The notes: a model not told the origin generated them from the sequence alone. A stretch of DNA of 64,000 nucleotides from Calothrix sp. C42_A2020_038 (GCA_015272395.1 JACYLQ010000045.1:186001-250000), one strand, 5' to 3'. Positions 35,151 through 43,217 are shown, counted from the first letter of the stretch. A program made the numbers and translations.

Positions 35151-35853
35151 TGCAACTGGCAATTGAGCCACTCGTTTGTGTCATTAATTTTTGGATGTTG
35201 TAGAACAGGCAAGGATGCCTGACCCACAAGACATTATTTATACCACTAAAGTTAATGACACTAAGCACTAGGAGAGATATTTAAGGTAAACTTTTTAGTC
35301 GCGTCACGCACCTAAGTATGACATGACTCAGTGTTTTAGCTAACTATCTAGTAGTATCAGACACATCGATAGACACAATAAAGATTGTCAGAAGTTAAAA
35401 GTTAAAACTTATAGTTGAATCACTCTTCACAACTGTAAATTCCATTACCTCAACAATTTTTAATATTTTGATAGTATTGTCCTGTAGCTTGGATTGTCCT
35501 CCTAATGGCTTTTGGCTTGCCAGCACCCATAAAATGCATACTCGAGTTTTGATATTCCCGTCTAAAAGAAGCAAAATACTTGAATTAGTATACATATTTT
35601 CGTTAAGCTGGCAACCAAAGATGGTGTTAGAAGGACTCTGCTTTAAAAATGGATTTAATTATTTACTTGTTAGTCAGTAGTAAACCAGCTAGCAGTGAAG
35701 CAGCTTTCTGTTTCCATAACGCTGTCAAACCAGTGTCCATTGATAGGTTAAATGTCAATTGGTTATTAGTGAGTCAAAATAACTTCTGACAAATGGCAAT
35801 ATAAAGCAACTTGACCTAACGAACGACTACTACCCACGAAGCATAAGAAAAAA
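35151..35853. other. 700-base gap upstream of accD
   Basis: The gap has only short overlapping frames (for example 35395-35595 leftward and 35468-35680 rightward) with no protein-like character. It contains the hairpin CAGGCA/TGCCTG at 35206-35221. The accD promoter should lie at its right end. Nothing else was recognised. Confidence 0.5.
35206..35221. repeat. Small perfect hairpin (CAGGCA-TGCCTG)
   Basis: Six-base arms around AGGA lie 56 bases after the prepilin peptidase stop. The preceding TAGAACAGGCA also occurs near 11,906, so this is probably one of a family of short dispersed repeats, which may also serve as an attenuator or terminator. No T-run follows. Confidence 0.5.
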
Positions 35854-36846
35854 ATGGCAAACAACGAAGAATCACGCGGTTTAAAATCTCTGTTAGATTG
35901 GTTTGCAAATCGCCGAAAATCAGGGTCTACAACCCCAGAACGTCAAGAACGCGAAATCGCGGATGGACTCTGGCACAAATGTTCTAAATGTGGAGTATTG
36001 AGCTATACAAAAGATTTAGCAGCAAATCAAATGGTTTGCACCGAGTGTGGGTACCACAACCGGGTAGATAGCGACGAGCGAATTCGACAATTAATTGATG
36101 CTAATACGTGGAAGCCATTAGATGAACATTTGCGTCCTACTGATCCATTACAGTTTCGTGACCGCAAACCATATATTGACCGTTTGCGAGAAATGCAGCA
36201 AAAAACTGGTTTGAATGATGCTGTGGTTACAGGTTTAGGAGAAATTGATGGTTTACCTGTTGCGATGGGTGTAATGGATTTTCGCTTTATTGGCGCCAGT
36301 ATGGGGTCGGTAGTCGGTGAAAAACTTACCCGCTTAATCGAACAAGCTACACTCTTACGATGTGCTGTCGTAATTATTTGTACATCCGGTGGCGCCCGGA
36401 TGCAAGAAGGAATGCTATCGCTGATGCAGATGGCAAAAGTATCTGGTGCGTTGCAGCGTCACCGAGATGAGCGACTTTTGTATATTCCCGTTTTGACAAA
36501 CCCAACTACAGGAGGTGTAACAGCCAGCTTCGCAATGTTGGGAGATATTATTCTCGCAGAACCAAAAGCAACAATTGGCTTTGCTGGTCGGCGCGTGATT
36601 GAGCAAACCCTACGAGAAAAATTACCCGAAGATTTTCAAACTGCTGAGGATTTACTCAAACACGGGTTTATTGACGAAATTGTACCTCGTACTCAACTGA
36701 AAAAAACCCTTGCCCAGCTAATTGCACTGCACCAACCTTCATCAACAATTGCAACTTATGTCAACAGTCAATCAGCTACAACTCACAACAGTCACAATGT
36801 TGTTCTTTGGGATACAAGAAGCTTGAGTTCAACAGCTGCCGATTAA
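35854..36846 (+). CDS. accD: Acetyl-CoA carboxylase carboxyltransferase subunit beta
   Basis: The protein (330 residues) is the beta half of the carboxyltransferase that moves CO2 from carboxybiotin to acetyl-CoA in fatty acid synthesis. An N-terminal zinc ribbon uses Cys43, Cys46, Cys62 and Cys65 (CSKC and CTEC). The crotonase-like core shows [39 protein letters not shown] and [17 protein letters not shown], with [17 protein letters not shown] as the acyl-CoA pocket. A Ser/Thr-rich C-terminal tail of about 35 residues extends past the usual end. The accA, accB and accC partners are not in this window. A hairpin follows the stop. Confidence 0.97.
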   Translation: MANNEESRGLKSLLDWFANRRKSGSTTPERQEREIADGLWHKCSKCGVLSYTKDLAANQMVCTECGYHNRVDSDERIRQLIDANTWKPLDEHLRPTDPLQFRDRKPYIDRLREMQQKTGLNDAVVTGLGEIDGLPVAMGVMDFRFIGASMGSVVGEKLTRLIEQATLLRCAVVIICTSGGARMQEGMLSLMQMAKVSGALQRHRDERLLYIPVLTNPTTGGVTASFAMLGDIILAEPKATIGFAGRRVIEQTLREKLPEDFQTAEDLLKHGFIDEIVPRTQLKKTLAQLIALHQPSSTIATYVNSQSATTHNSHNVVLWDTRSLSSTAAD

Positions 36847-36870
36847 TAAATTACCTAAATTTTAAATGTA

Positions 36871-36896
36871 GAGACGCGCTTGAAAGTGCGCGTCTT
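36871..36896 (+). terminator. Hairpin after accD
   Basis: AGACGCGC at 36872-36879 pairs perfectly with GCGCGTCT at 36888-36895 and is followed by TTAATAT. It lies 25 bases after the accD stop. The arms share the AGACG...CGTCT outline with palindromes at 14708 and 52016, so it may be a repeat acting as a terminator. Confidence 0.6.
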
Positions 36897-36980
36897 TAAT
36901 ATAGTATTTATAGAACCGGGAGTCATCCGGCTCTCAAAGCGCAACAGCTTCTAAGCAATAGAAACGGAAAAACAATCTAG

Positions 36981-37001
36981 CACGTTAAGTACGGAAGAGC
37001 C
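36981..37001 (-). repeat. Lone ISL3-type terminal inverted repeat
   Basis: The strand-reversed sequence starts GGCTCTTCCGTACTTA, the same end sequence as the deleted ISL3 element at 41516-41763. No transposase sequence was recognised to its left, so this is a solo end or the trace of a removed element at the left edge of the decayed island. Confidence 0.55.
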
Positions 37002-37098
37002 TTATTCTTAGCCATCTCTATCAAAAGCTTCATAATAAATAGAGGAAGTAAATAAATTTCTCTTTTTTCCTCTCTATTAAAAAGTAAGGAGTAACAAG

Positions 37099-37338
37099 AT
37101 GAACGCTCACAAAATAGAAGTTGTTTTAGCTGAAGATGGAACTTTGATACTGCGTGGCTTACCTTTTCATGCAGGGGATGCTGTGGAGGTAATTATTCTC
37201 GAAGCTAAAACTCCACAACACACTGTTGCTTCTCTTGCCTCACCAGAGGCAAATAATTATCCACTGCGTGGGAAAGTAGTCCGTTATGATGACCCTACAG
37301 AACCAGTTGCTTTGGAAGATTGGGAAGTTTTGCAATGA
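37099..37338 (+). CDS. Antitoxin-like protein paired with PIN toxin
   Basis: The 79-residue protein starts at ATG 37099 behind a strong AAGGAG site. It begins with HKIEVVLAEDGTLILRGLPFHAGDAVEVIIL, a swapped-hairpin (AbrB-like) or short beta-domain pattern usual for VapB-type antitoxins, and ends in an acidic tail (RYDDPTEPVALEDWEVL) of the sort that wraps a toxin. The stop overlaps the start of the PIN gene by four bases (ATGA). It should neutralise the partner toxin and repress its own operon, though this is inferred from family and layout. The toxin is truncated, so this antitoxin is probably an orphan. Confidence 0.7.
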   Translation: MNAHKIEVVLAEDGTLILRGLPFHAGDAVEVIILEAKTPQHTVASLASPEANNYPLRGKVVRYDDPTEPVALEDWEVLQ

Positions 37339-37640
37339 TTGTACTTGATACGCATATCTGGGTTTGGTGGGTTGACGGTAGCGAGCGATTAACTAAGAAA
37401 CATCGGGAATATATTGAGGAATATCAATCTCAAGGTTTGGGAGTAAGTATTGTTTCTTGTTGGGAAGTCGCCAAATTAGTAGAAAAAAATCGACTTGTTT
37501 TTTCTTGCTCGGTTAATGAATGGTTGGAAACTGCTTTGGCTTATCCCGGAGTGCAATTATTAAATTTGACCCTACCGATAGTAGTTGATTCAACTCAATT
37601 AATGGGACTTAAACAGAAATTAAGCCCAAATATAGCCTAA
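37335..37640 (+). pseudogene. PIN-domain (VapC-type) toxin, C-terminus replaced by an IS
   Basis: The ATG at 37335 opens MIVLDTHIWVWWVDGSERL, with the first PIN aspartate, and VSCWEVAKLVEKNRL with a second acidic residue. Family-like sequence continues to VDSTQL at about 37601. It should then read into the DPADRIIIATA block with the last catalytic aspartates. Instead the frame runs into the end of an IS701-type element and stops at 37640 after an unrelated tail. Without the last two acidic residues, RNase activity is unlikely. The left edge of the insertion can be placed near 37602. Confidence 0.75.
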
Positions 37641-38655
37641 ACTAGCTTTATAAGCGGCAAATACGTCGCGATTATGGGTCAACCAGTCGAAAAATCGATA
37701 AGACATAGCTGTTCTAAATGCTTCTAAAGCTTCAGTAAAGGTGTTTAAAGATTTATTCGCCCACCTACGTCTTAAACCCCCTGTGAGTTGATGCCAAAGA
37801 ATAAAAGTGTAGGCACAGAATACCAAGATAAAATGCCGCATTAAACTCCTTTTATCTCGAACTTGGTATTCTTTTAATCCCAACCACCCCTTAGCTTCTC
37901 TATAAAAAACTTCTACCCAATTTCTTTGAGAGTAGGTATCAACTATCCATTTTGGCGAAACAGTTAAGGTAGAAACATTGGTAATAAAATAGTCTATATC
38001 AGTCGCTTTAGAGAAAGTCTCAGCATTCATAACGATAGCAATATTTCTGTTTCCCTTTAGTTGTGATATCTCTACTTCTCTGGTTACTACCCATACTGTC
38101 TTTGGTTTATCTAAGTTCAGTTCAACTTTGGTAAAAGCCTCTTTGGGCAAGCTTTGTGCTAATTCATCTAGCCTTATTGTTTGTTGAAGATTCTCTGATA
38201 CACTAATAGTTATTTTTCGATTTTTCCCTAATCCTCCCAAATACTTTAATTCTCTCTTCTCTAGCTCTAATAAGAAGGATGTATTGTTGCCGTATCCAGC
38301 ATCTATAAGTACGATTCCTGGTTGATACTTTCTCTCTATAGTTCTGTCGATTAACTTGATTGCCAGTTCCGTTTTTTTCTCAAATTCTGGGTCTTGTTTC
38401 CCTGATGGCAAGGAATCTGCGTGCTGATATAACTCTATATCTAATGGCAAGCTTTTTCGTCCATCATAAAGATGGGTTGTTACCACTACTATTCCATTAT
38501 CTGTTTTACCAATTTCCCCAATGTACTGCCTTCCTACTCCATCGGTAAAATTACCACTTTTTCTATGACCAGAATCATCAATTATCAAGCTAAATCCTCT
38601 ACTAATTCTTGTTTGATTACACTTGTTCATAGTCTCTAATCGCAGTTCATTAACC
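37602..38655 (-). mobile_element. Partial IS701-type insertion sequence
   Basis: The element carries the transposase frame at 37620-38699 and lacks the transposase N-terminal quarter, so it is not autonomous. The left edge is judged from the break in the PIN gene, and the right edge from where transposase similarity ends (around VNELRLE). Neither matching terminal repeats nor a target duplication could be found, as expected if the right end was lost. Boundaries are approximate. Confidence 0.6.
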
Positions 38656-38699
38656 AGCAAGCGAATGCACTGAGGTATCGACTCACGAAGCGGTGGCAA
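37620..38699 (-). pseudogene. IS701-type transposase, N-terminally truncated
   Basis: The frame encodes a DDE transposase of the IS701/IS4 type. It has the first Asp in SLIIDDSGHRKSGNFTDG, GRQYIGEIGKTDNG, the second Asp in GIVLIDAGYGNNTSF, and the Glu region in WVEVFYREAKGWLGLKEYQ. Compared with the complete relative at 39617-40957, about 100 N-terminal residues are missing. The first approximately 16 residues of the open frame (MPPLRESIPQ...) come from flanking DNA. The catalytic triad remains, but the missing N-terminal DNA-binding part and right element end make transposition unlikely. Confidence 0.8.
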
Positions 38700-39379
38700 A
38701 ACTTTGTGAATGTGGTTTTTTATTCAGTGCAAAGGACTTTTTTGAAAATGAAGAATTAAAGCAAGAAGACTTGAAGAGAACTGAAGGCTTGTTAAAGAAA
38801 ACAGAAATGTGGTGCAAAGTAGCTTCCAAGCTAGTGATTCCAGTAATAGAAACTTCACTAGATACTGATATCTCGTTAAAAAGATTCAGAACTAGCTCAA
38901 AGATTGATTTTGATTTCAATAGCCAAGGTGTTCACCAATCATTATCTGAAATACGCAGCTATGTGGATTTAGTATGTTTCAGATACTGCTATTCTCAACC
39001 AGTTGTCATAGCAGTAGTCGAAGCTGATAGTCTTGATAATAATTATAAAAAGGCAATTTTCGAGGAATTCGATCAAGCAATGAACTCTTTCCGTGAGTTT
39101 ACTTCTTCAATGAAAGTTGGTTTTGGTAGCGTTAAGATGTCTGTGACGGGTATTATCCTTTGGACTTTTTTTAGCACTAAGCCCGCGCAGAAGTTTGGCA
39201 TCGATATTCAAAATGATTTAAGAAGAATGCATTTTTGGAAGAAAGTTAATACGTTGTCATGGGTTGTAGATTTAGAGCAACGTGAAATAAAGAAGCATGA
39301 GGGGTTGCCTTTGATTGTAAATAGTGTATTTGACGTAGATAGATTCAAGCAGTGCCTTTTATGTAAAGACTCCAACTGA
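38693..39379 (+). CDS. Unknown protein, possibly 5'-truncated
   Basis: The reading frame is open from 38654, and the first start-like codon is a GTG at 38693 with no ribosome binding site, so the N-terminus was probably removed when the neighbouring IS arrived. The 228 residues are soluble and hydrophilic with many Lys and Phe: SAKDFFENEELKQEDLKR, VIPVIETSLDTDISLKRF, then FREFTSSMKVGFGSVKMSVT and FSTKPAQKFGIDIQND. I do not recognise the family. Two Cys pairs near the start (CECGF) and the end (CLLCK) might bind metal, but this is a guess. GGCGCC sites are absent, which fits an imported gene. Confidence 0.45.
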   Translation: MAKLCECGFLFSAKDFFENEELKQEDLKRTEGLLKKTEMWCKVASKLVIPVIETSLDTDISLKRFRTSSKIDFDFNSQGVHQSLSEIRSYVDLVCFRYCYSQPVVIAVVEADSLDNNYKKAIFEEFDQAMNSFREFTSSMKVGFGSVKMSVTGIILWTFFSTKPAQKFGIDIQNDLRRMHFWKKVNTLSWVVDLEQREIKKHEGLPLIVNSVFDVDRFKQCLLCKDSN

Positions 39380-39461
39380 ATCATGTTTACATTCAAGTTT
39401 CAGAGAAGTTTTTAGTGTAGCAGTGTCACCTATGCACTGCGTTGGCAACACGGCTATTTGC

Positions 39462-39598
39462 CTAACGCTCCAATCCCCGATTCTTTTTCTTTTCTGCTTC
39501 CTTTAACCCCATCAAAGAAAGCCGCTCATACTCCAACAATTCCGTATTCCAATCAATTGTTTTTGGTCGCGCTACGGTTGTTTGTGGTAGTAATTCTT
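39462..39598 (-). pseudogene. C-terminal fragment of an unidentified gene
   Basis: On the minus strand a frame runs out of the IS at 39602 and ends with the stop at 39462-39464. It encodes about 45 residues with gene-like composition (LLPQTTVARPKTIDWNTELL and LSLMGLKEAEKKKNRGLER). It is not the missing end of the PIN toxin broken on the other side of the IS, since rejoining the flanks across the TTAA gives a frame that stops after a few codons. It is probably a leftover of a gene lost by deletion at the IS. Confidence 0.35.
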
Positions 39599-39601
39599 TA
39601 A

Positions 39602-40990
39602 CCCTCTTTTGCCACTCTAGGCAGAGGAAAAGTGGAAATAAGGGATATTGCAGTTTTGAAAAATTGACCGAGTTAGATTGTTGACAAGCATTTGAAGTTT
39701 AAAAAATCCCTCAAATAATTTAGGAATTTTAAAAACTTGTAGCCAAGGTTTAATCAGGTTAAATAGTACAAATGGTTGAAGTATCAAACGGAGGTTGTTA
39801 AGAATACTATTCCAGCCATTCCCTTTATCCCACCAAGGATGAGATGAAAAATTAGATTCAGATTGTGGTGGTAATTTCAATAGCTGTTCTGAGTGTAGAC
39901 TGACCATTAAATAAGCGCTAAAAACAATCTCCCACCATTTTTCTATTTGCCGATAATTAGTTAGGCGGAAATCAGCCCATCCTAATTCATTCTTACTTTG
40001 CTTTAAACCATATTCAACCCAGGTTCTTAAACCATACAAATTACCAACTTCTCTTGGAGTAATACTCGGAAATTTACTCATGACATACCAAGTTGTATTT
40101 TTGGGAAGTCCATCTTTATCTGTTGTAATTTGCCAATACCGAATTTCTGGGTTATCGCCACATATTATCTCTCGAATATATCTAGGTTCTGAGCTTAAAT
40201 CTGAAAAAACACGTTTGAATCTTTGCCATTCTGAATATTTTGCTTTTGAGTCAGCAACTCCCCATGCTTTGTGGTTTGAGCGTATTGCGACTATGAAATT
40301 TAGTTGAAAATCATCTAATATTTGAATAAAATTTTTTTCACTCTCCCCATACAAACTATCTGCCAGAACAAGATTAAACCTAAAACCCATAGACCGCAAT
40401 TTTTTTATCATCTGAGCAGCAATTTGAGGTTTGGTTAAATATTTATCTCCTGGTAACAATCTTTCTTTAGGTTTATAGACTTCAAATATAAGAGGAAAAG
40501 TCATTCCAGATAAAACACCGTATGCTGTAACCGCAACAATACCATTGTCTGTTTTACCTAAGTTTCCAATATATTGTCGTTTGACGTAATCTGTTGTATC
40601 TCCTTTTTTCCTATCCCCTGTTTCGTCAATAATTAGTACTATTGGGCGACCTTGAAGAACGTATAATATTAATTCTAATCGCTGCCTTCTTAATTCTTCT
40701 ACATCCCAAGGTGATTCTGTTAAGAAATGGTGTAATGGTTGATGATTTTCTAGCCCTACAACTTTTGCTATCGATGGTAGAGTTTTACGTTTGATATCAG
40801 ATACCATACCCATATGTAGGTACTTAAAAGCCTCAAAACTTCTAACTTCTGGGAATATGTTTTGATAAATTTGGCAGTATTCGTCTATAAATTTGACTGT
40901 GGATATCGGTTGACGAGGCTCTACTATAGTCCAGACATGACTTTTAGGGGGTGTCACTGATTATCCTATCACGAGAGTGACAAAAGAGGG
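39602..40990 (-). mobile_element. Complete IS701-type insertion sequence with terminal repeats
   Basis: The ends read CCCTCTTTTGCCACTCTAGG at the left and, on the opposite strand at the right, CCCTCTTTTGTCACTCTCGT: 17 of the first 20 bases match. TTAA flanks both sides (39598-39601 and 40991-40994), which would fit a four-base target duplication. The element is 1389 bases and contains one transposase gene. It interrupts a PIN toxin gene on its right. The two flanks do not recreate one gene, so an adjacent deletion must also have occurred, or the TTAA match is chance. Confidence 0.8.
39617..40957 (-). CDS. IS701-type transposase
   Basis: The 446-residue transposase is complete, with an N-terminal helical region (VKFIDEYCQIYQNIFPEVRS) then the DDE core: IVLIIDETGDRKKGDTTDYV with the first Asp, NLVLADSLYGESEKNF with the second, and WVEYGLKQSKNELGWADFR with the Glu. 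It shares QYIGNLGKTDNGIVAVT with the truncated neighbour at 37620-38699 but otherwise differs widely, so the two are separate elements of one family. The start is a GTG at 40957, 33 bases inside the right end. The stop lies 15 bases inside the left end. Confidence 0.88.
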   Translation of the reverse strand: MTPPKSHVWTIVEPRQPISTVKFIDEYCQIYQNIFPEVRSFEAFKYLHMGMVSDIKRKTLPSIAKVVGLENHQPLHHFLTESPWDVEELRRQRLELILYVLQGRPIVLIIDETGDRKKGDTTDYVKRQYIGNLGKTDNGIVAVTAYGVLSGMTFPLIFEVYKPKERLLPGDKYLTKPQIAAQMIKKLRSMGFRFNLVLADSLYGESEKNFIQILDDFQLNFIVAIRSNHKAWGVADSKAKYSEWQRFKRVFSDLSSEPRYIREIICGDNPEIRYWQITTDKDGLPKNTTWYVMSKFPSITPREVGNLYGLRTWVEYGLKQSKNELGWADFRLTNYRQIEKWWEIVFSAYLMVSLHSEQLLKLPPQSESNFSSHPWWDKGNGWNSILNNLRLILQPFVLFNLIKPWLQVFKIPKLFEGFFKLQMLVNNLTRSIFQNCNIPYFHFSSA

Positions 40991-41222
40991 TTAAAATCCT
41001 GCCTTCAAAACGACTGGGTAAGGCTTCATCTAACCATTTTGTGAGAGATTCTTTCCGCTTAGATGTTGCCAGTTTGCTGATACCTTTAGCGATTTCGCCA
41101 ATCGTAATCACGCTTAGATAAAGTATGTCCGGGTTTTGAGCATCTAACCAATCTAAAACTTGTTGGTTTGGTTGTTTGGCAACAATTTCGGAAATTAGGC
41201 AAGTATCGAGAAGATAAGTCAT
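40991..41222 (-). pseudogene. PIN-domain (VapC-type) toxin, 3' end lost at an IS
   Basis: The N-terminal part MTYLLDTCLISEIVAKQPNQ holds the first PIN aspartate, and SVITIGEIAKGISKL holds the second acidic residue. Similarity ends at RFEGRIL, where the IS begins. The expected second half with the last aspartates (usually near IDSLIAATA) is absent, and the open frame runs 34 bases into the IS to 40944. The gene starts at ATG 41222, overlapping the antitoxin stop by four bases. Loss of the C-terminal acidic residues should abolish RNase activity. Confidence 0.75.
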
Positions 41223-41440
41223 GGGGTGAAGGCATCGCGGGGTAGACTGCGTTCTCGGGTCAGGTCTATTTCTTCGGCTACTTCAGCTAAGGGGGATTGA
41301 CGAAAAAAATCCGAAAGTTTGGTTGGTTTTTCCGGGTGGGTATTTTCTGTTGTGAGACTTTGGGCAAGGAGTTGAATAATATATAGCTTATCCTTGGGGG
41401 AAAGCTGAAGCAGCTGTTGTTCCAGTTCTGGGATAACCAT
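41219..41440 (-). CDS. Antitoxin-like protein paired with the second PIN toxin
   Basis: The 73-residue protein has a helical N-terminus (LEQQLLQLSPKDKLYIIQLLAQSL) with PKDKLYIIQLLAQSL resembling the short helix used by small cyanobacterial antitoxins, and an acidic middle (LAEVAEEIDLTRERSLP) that ends in a Pro-rich tail. It overlaps the start of the PIN gene by four bases in the usual antitoxin-toxin order. With the toxin cut by the IS, it is probably an orphan antitoxin. The fold is not certain and the DNA-binding part is not obvious. Confidence 0.65.
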   Translation of the reverse strand: MVIPELEQQLLQLSPKDKLYIIQLLAQSLTTENTHPEKPTKLSDFFRQSPLAEVAEEIDLTRERSLPRDAFTP

Positions 41441-41515
41441 GATGGATGTAGATATGGATTAAAAAGAGGGGGATAATTTTATTTTACTTTCAGGGCGCAT
41501 AACATCTACTTTTCC

Positions 41516-41763
41516 GGTTCTTCCGTAGTTAGTAGGCTAAACTTTTAGGAGAATGCCAAAATAGTAAAGCACGCATTTCAAAATTATTAAAATTTCTAAA
41601 CCCAAATCCGCAGCGTTTAAGTAGCTTCGATTTATTATTAATTCCTTCAACTACTCCGTTGGTTTTTCTGTTTTCAAAATATCCGACTATTTCCGCAAAC
41701 CACCGTTTAATTGTGCTGACACTCTTTTATATAATACTTTAGCCCACTAAGTACGGAAGAGCC
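41516..41763 (-). mobile_element. Internally deleted ISL3-type element
   Basis: The ends are GGTTCTTCCGTAGTTAGTAG on the left and, reversed, GGCTCTTCCGTACTTAGTGG on the right, matching at most positions. Between them only about 250 bases remain, holding the last 64 codons of an ISL3 transposase. This is a miniature, non-autonomous derivative that could be moved only by a related transposase in trans. The flanking eight bases (ACTTTTCC and TTCTTTTT) do not match, so no target duplication is visible. Confidence 0.75.
41529..41726 (-). pseudogene. C-terminal remnant of an ISL3 transposase
   Basis: On the minus strand a frame reads VSTIKRWFAEIVGYFENRKT, then VVEGINNKSKLLKRCGFGF, and ends in ALLYWHSPKSLAY before the stop at 41529. 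The ENRxTNGxxEGxNNxxKxxKRxxFGF pattern, with the last catalytic acidic residue, is the C-terminal end of ISL3-family transposases. A stop codon lies just upstream in frame, and the rest of the gene is missing. Confidence 0.8.
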
Positions 41764-41923
41764 TTCTTTTTCAGCAAACCCTATTTAGAATTTACGCAAG
41801 TTGCACTTCGCATTTTTACCCTTCTCTCAAAAGAGTATTAAATATTACAAATTACAAAAACCTTGTTCACAAATGTAACATTTCGGTGGTAACATTCCCA
41901 AGTTACATTGTTGAGGATTGCAA

Positions 41924-42493
41924 TTGGAGAATCAACTTGACTTGTTTTCTTACACCGAGATACGTTCGACAACTATCAATCGAACTCCTGTGTTGTTGAT
42001 GGATGATAAAACACTTTGGAAGTGGAAGACACAAATTGCCATCCATCAACAACAAGTAAGAACAAGCGAACCAATTCAGGAAGGTAGTTTATTTGACTTA
42101 CCTAAGTCACATGTTGACCCGACTATAATTGACCCCTTTAAACTGCAATTATCAGCTTTATCTTTTTATCGATTACCTATAGATAGTCCAGGTCAAGCGT
42201 GTTTATATTTTGTTATCGATGTAGAGGCAAATTTACTCTTATACATCGGTGAGACTTGTAAATCGAACAAACGTTGGAAAGGGGTACATGATTGTAAAGG
42301 TTATATCGAAAATTACATAGATTTACATTATCGCTATGAATTAAATACATCTGTCAACATTGGGTTTTGGTGGGATGCACCTGTACTAACCAGACCTCGG
42401 CAGAGATTAGAACTAGCGCTAATCAAGAAATGGAAGTCTCCGTTTAATAAAGAAAACTGGAAATACTGGGGACAACCCTTCGGTAAAGATTAG
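41924..42493 (+). CDS. GIY-YIG nuclease-like protein
   Basis: The C-terminal half shows ACLYFVIDVEANLLLYIGET followed by CKSNKRWKGVHDCKGYIENY. LYF and YIG stand for the GIY and YIG motifs, with the conserved Arg (KRW) and a candidate later Glu (RLELALIKKWKSPFNKENW). The N-terminal 75 residues (LFSYTEIRSTTINRTPVLLM) are of unknown function. No ATG is available. TTG at 41924 has GAGG seven bases upstream and is preferred; TTG at 41918 is the alternative. GIY-YIG enzymes cut DNA in repair, restriction and homing. Substrate is unknown, and the location inside a mobile-element-rich island is compatible with a mobile or defence role. Confidence 0.7.
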   Translation: MENQLDLFSYTEIRSTTINRTPVLLMDDKTLWKWKTQIAIHQQQVRTSEPIQEGSLFDLPKSHVDPTIIDPFKLQLSALSFYRLPIDSPGQACLYFVIDVEANLLLYIGETCKSNKRWKGVHDCKGYIENYIDLHYRYELNTSVNIGFWWDAPVLTRPRQRLELALIKKWKSPFNKENWKYWGQPFGKD

Positions 42494-42586
42494 GGTCGGC
42501 TAGAGCATATATCAAATATAAATTAAAACCAATTAGCTATTAGCTGGCGCCTGCTTCGAGTATTCCTAATGAATATTGAATTCGCA

Positions 42587-42934
42587 TCAGCCAGCTTTGA
42601 CTAATTCGACACTTTGTGCTTCTTCTTTACTCAGAAGTACCCAATTGGCAAGCGTGTTTAAAATTTCTGCTTTCTCGCTTGGTGTTGCTGATAACACCAG
42701 CGAGCGTATATCTATCTTGCCTGTATCAACTTCTCCTATTTGGCACAACAGATAATTTTTTGCTTCCGAGGGTAATCCAGCTAATAGCCTTTCTAGACTA
42801 TCGGAGTAAATTCGCTGTTGTCCCCGGCGAAAGCCGCTAATCATTTGCTGAGAAACACCAGTTTGCTCAGACAGCCACTTAGCAGTAATTCCGTACTTAT
42901 CGAGGGTTTTATCCAAAGCCTGTGAAAAATTCAT
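42587..42934 (-). CDS. XRE-family helix-turn-helix regulator
   Basis: The 115-residue protein has an N-terminal Cro/CI-like HTH: ALDKTLDKYGITAKWLSEQT then GVSQQMISGFRRGQQRIYSD as turn and recognition helix, followed by SLERLLAGLPSEAKNYLL. The C-terminal 55 residues are helical (SATPSEKAEILNTLANWVLL) and may form the dimer interface. It is divergent from the adenine methyltransferase at 43218, and inverted repeats lie between them, so it may control that gene and itself. This resembles phage or mobile-element immunity regulators, but no other phage genes surround it. Confidence 0.8.
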   Translation of the reverse strand: MNFSQALDKTLDKYGITAKWLSEQTGVSQQMISGFRRGQQRIYSDSLERLLAGLPSEAKNYLLCQIGEVDTGKIDIRSLVLSATPSEKAEILNTLANWVLLSKEEAQSVELVKAG

Positions 42935-42938
42935 AAGT

Positions 42939-42978
42939 TTGGTTACGCCAAGACTGAATTTGGCATATAATATTCAGT
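42939..42978. promoter_or_regulatory. Inverted repeats and promoter-like box between XRE and methyltransferase genes
   Basis: ACTGAAT at 42953-42959 is mirrored by ATTCAGT at 42972-42978, and a -10-like TATAAT lies between them at 42966-42971, oriented rightward. A second short palindrome, TTGG-TTACG-CCAA, lies at 42939-42951, directly before the XRE start codon. The positions are right for an operator bound by the XRE protein that would block one or both promoters. Binding is inferred only from layout. Confidence 0.45.
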
Positions 42979-43217
42979 AATGACTTAATTTATAATAGCG
43001 AATTAGCTTACCACTCAATATTATCAAATTAATCGCGGAGGTAACAGTTTGTAGGTATTCAGTCTCATTTATTGTTGGTACAAATTAGTACTACAACCCC
43101 GATGCACCATTTCTGAAGTTCTGGAATTAATCATGGAAGGTAGCGTGATGTGGTGAAACGGGAACAGTAACACAAAAAAAGTAAGTTCTGCGGAATAATC
43201 AATAATAGCTGCTGATA

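Noticed and set aside
35395-35680. Two overlapping short open frames on opposite strands upstream of accD
   Set aside because: Both give products with no regular secondary structure and no ribosome binding site, and they overlap each other in antisense. The region reads as ordinary AT-rich intergenic DNA.
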